64,000 bases of DNA from Zasmidium citrigriseum (taxonomy: Eukaryota > Ascomycota > Dothideomycetes > Mycosphaerellales > Mycosphaerellaceae). The translations under genes and the position numbers were made by a program. Below, piece by piece: positions 63,686 through 64,000 of this stretch (the stretch's first letter is position 1; each line of letters opens with the position of its first letter). Location of the stretch: positions 434,001 to 498,000 of the forward strand of contig NHNW01000013.1 in assembly GCA_002786025.1 (NCBI GenBank), in the 5' to 3' direction. Below the pieces are notes generated by a model. That model ran no database searches. It was not told where the DNA came from and worked only from the letters and a program-made list of their open reading frames with translations.

Positions 63686-64000
63686 CCATCCGCGGCCACG
63701 TCATGCGCAGCGATCATGCGACTCATCAGGCGCAGGATTGATGCCTTACTATTGTCAAGCTCCCCAGTGTTTCGAAACAACAACTACGCGCTTGCCATCA
63801 CGATCGAAAAGTCGCCAATAACGTCAGTTGCGAAAGGGGTGGAAAGCAGGGATAGGCAGCCTCGCCACCCGAGCAACGCACTGCTTGAAGACACACAGAA
63901 GATCTCAGGGCCGCTGAAGCTGATGATGATAACGATAATGATGACACAACGACCTCTCCGCGCATCACCGACCACTGCAACGAAGCTACCGGGGTATCCG
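63686..64000. other. Intergenic to the window end
   Basis: 315 bp with a GATGATGATAACGATAATGATGA-like simple tract near 63920-63945 and no gene seen. Confidence 0.4.

Overview
The window reads as nuclear DNA of a filamentous ascomycete (Pezizomycotina, most likely a Dothideomycete). Genes are dense and on both strands. Most introns are about 47-105 bp with GTRNGY-type donors, CTAAC/CTGAC branch points and CAG/TAG acceptors. The protein families are typically fungal: Zn2Cys6 regulator, MFS anion permease, ARID-type Swi1, Dop1, Rpa34. About 30 genes or gene relics are described, with exon boundaries worked out by hand from splice signals and reading-frame phase.

Layout. 1-17 kb: 5' part of a SWI1-like gene, an acyltransferase-3 membrane protein, a frameshifted epoxide-hydrolase-like gene, a kelch protein, an O-methyltransferase with a substituted catalytic His, a Baeyer-Villiger-type monooxygenase, serine palmitoyltransferase subunit LCB1, two small charged proteins (one with an 18-nt microexon), and a candidate RNA polymerase III transcript. 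17-25 kb: F-box-like protein, proline-rich SH3-ligand-type protein, seven-exon MFS transporter, and a hypothetical protein with an internal repeat. 25-35 kb: a metabolic group consisting of an aconitase-superfamily hydro-lyase divergent from a PEP mutase/isocitrate-lyase-superfamily lyase, followed by a Zn2Cys6 regulator and an MDR enoyl-reductase-like gene. 35-42 kb: two small related Ser/Arg-rich genes, then GRC3 and RPA34 head to head.

42-53 kb is the most distinctive part: seven diverged F-box-like paralogues, all on the minus strand. Each has two exons, with a phase-0 intron placed directly before the motif LLDLPPE-W. Each carries a CATGTGA/TCACATG element about 105-175 bp upstream of its start. 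The array is interrupted by a decayed pair: a fungal transcription-factor relic and a D-2-hydroxyacid dehydrogenase relic, each with two or more frameshifts. 53-64 kb: the very large DOP1 gene, a polyQ coiled-coil gene, and an unknown nuclear-type gene. The last two converge on oppositely oriented minisatellite arrays, so both 3' flanks carry the same sequence in the sense direction. A repeat-rich tail contains a 233-bp tandem duplication.

Functional links. GRC3 and RPA34 both serve rRNA synthesis and processing and share a 180-bp promoter. The hydro-lyase and the lyase resemble the hydratase-then-lyase logic of the isocitrate, methylisocitrate and dimethylmalate pathways, with an adjacent regulator. 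Product names rest on motif recognition by eye; no database search was run.
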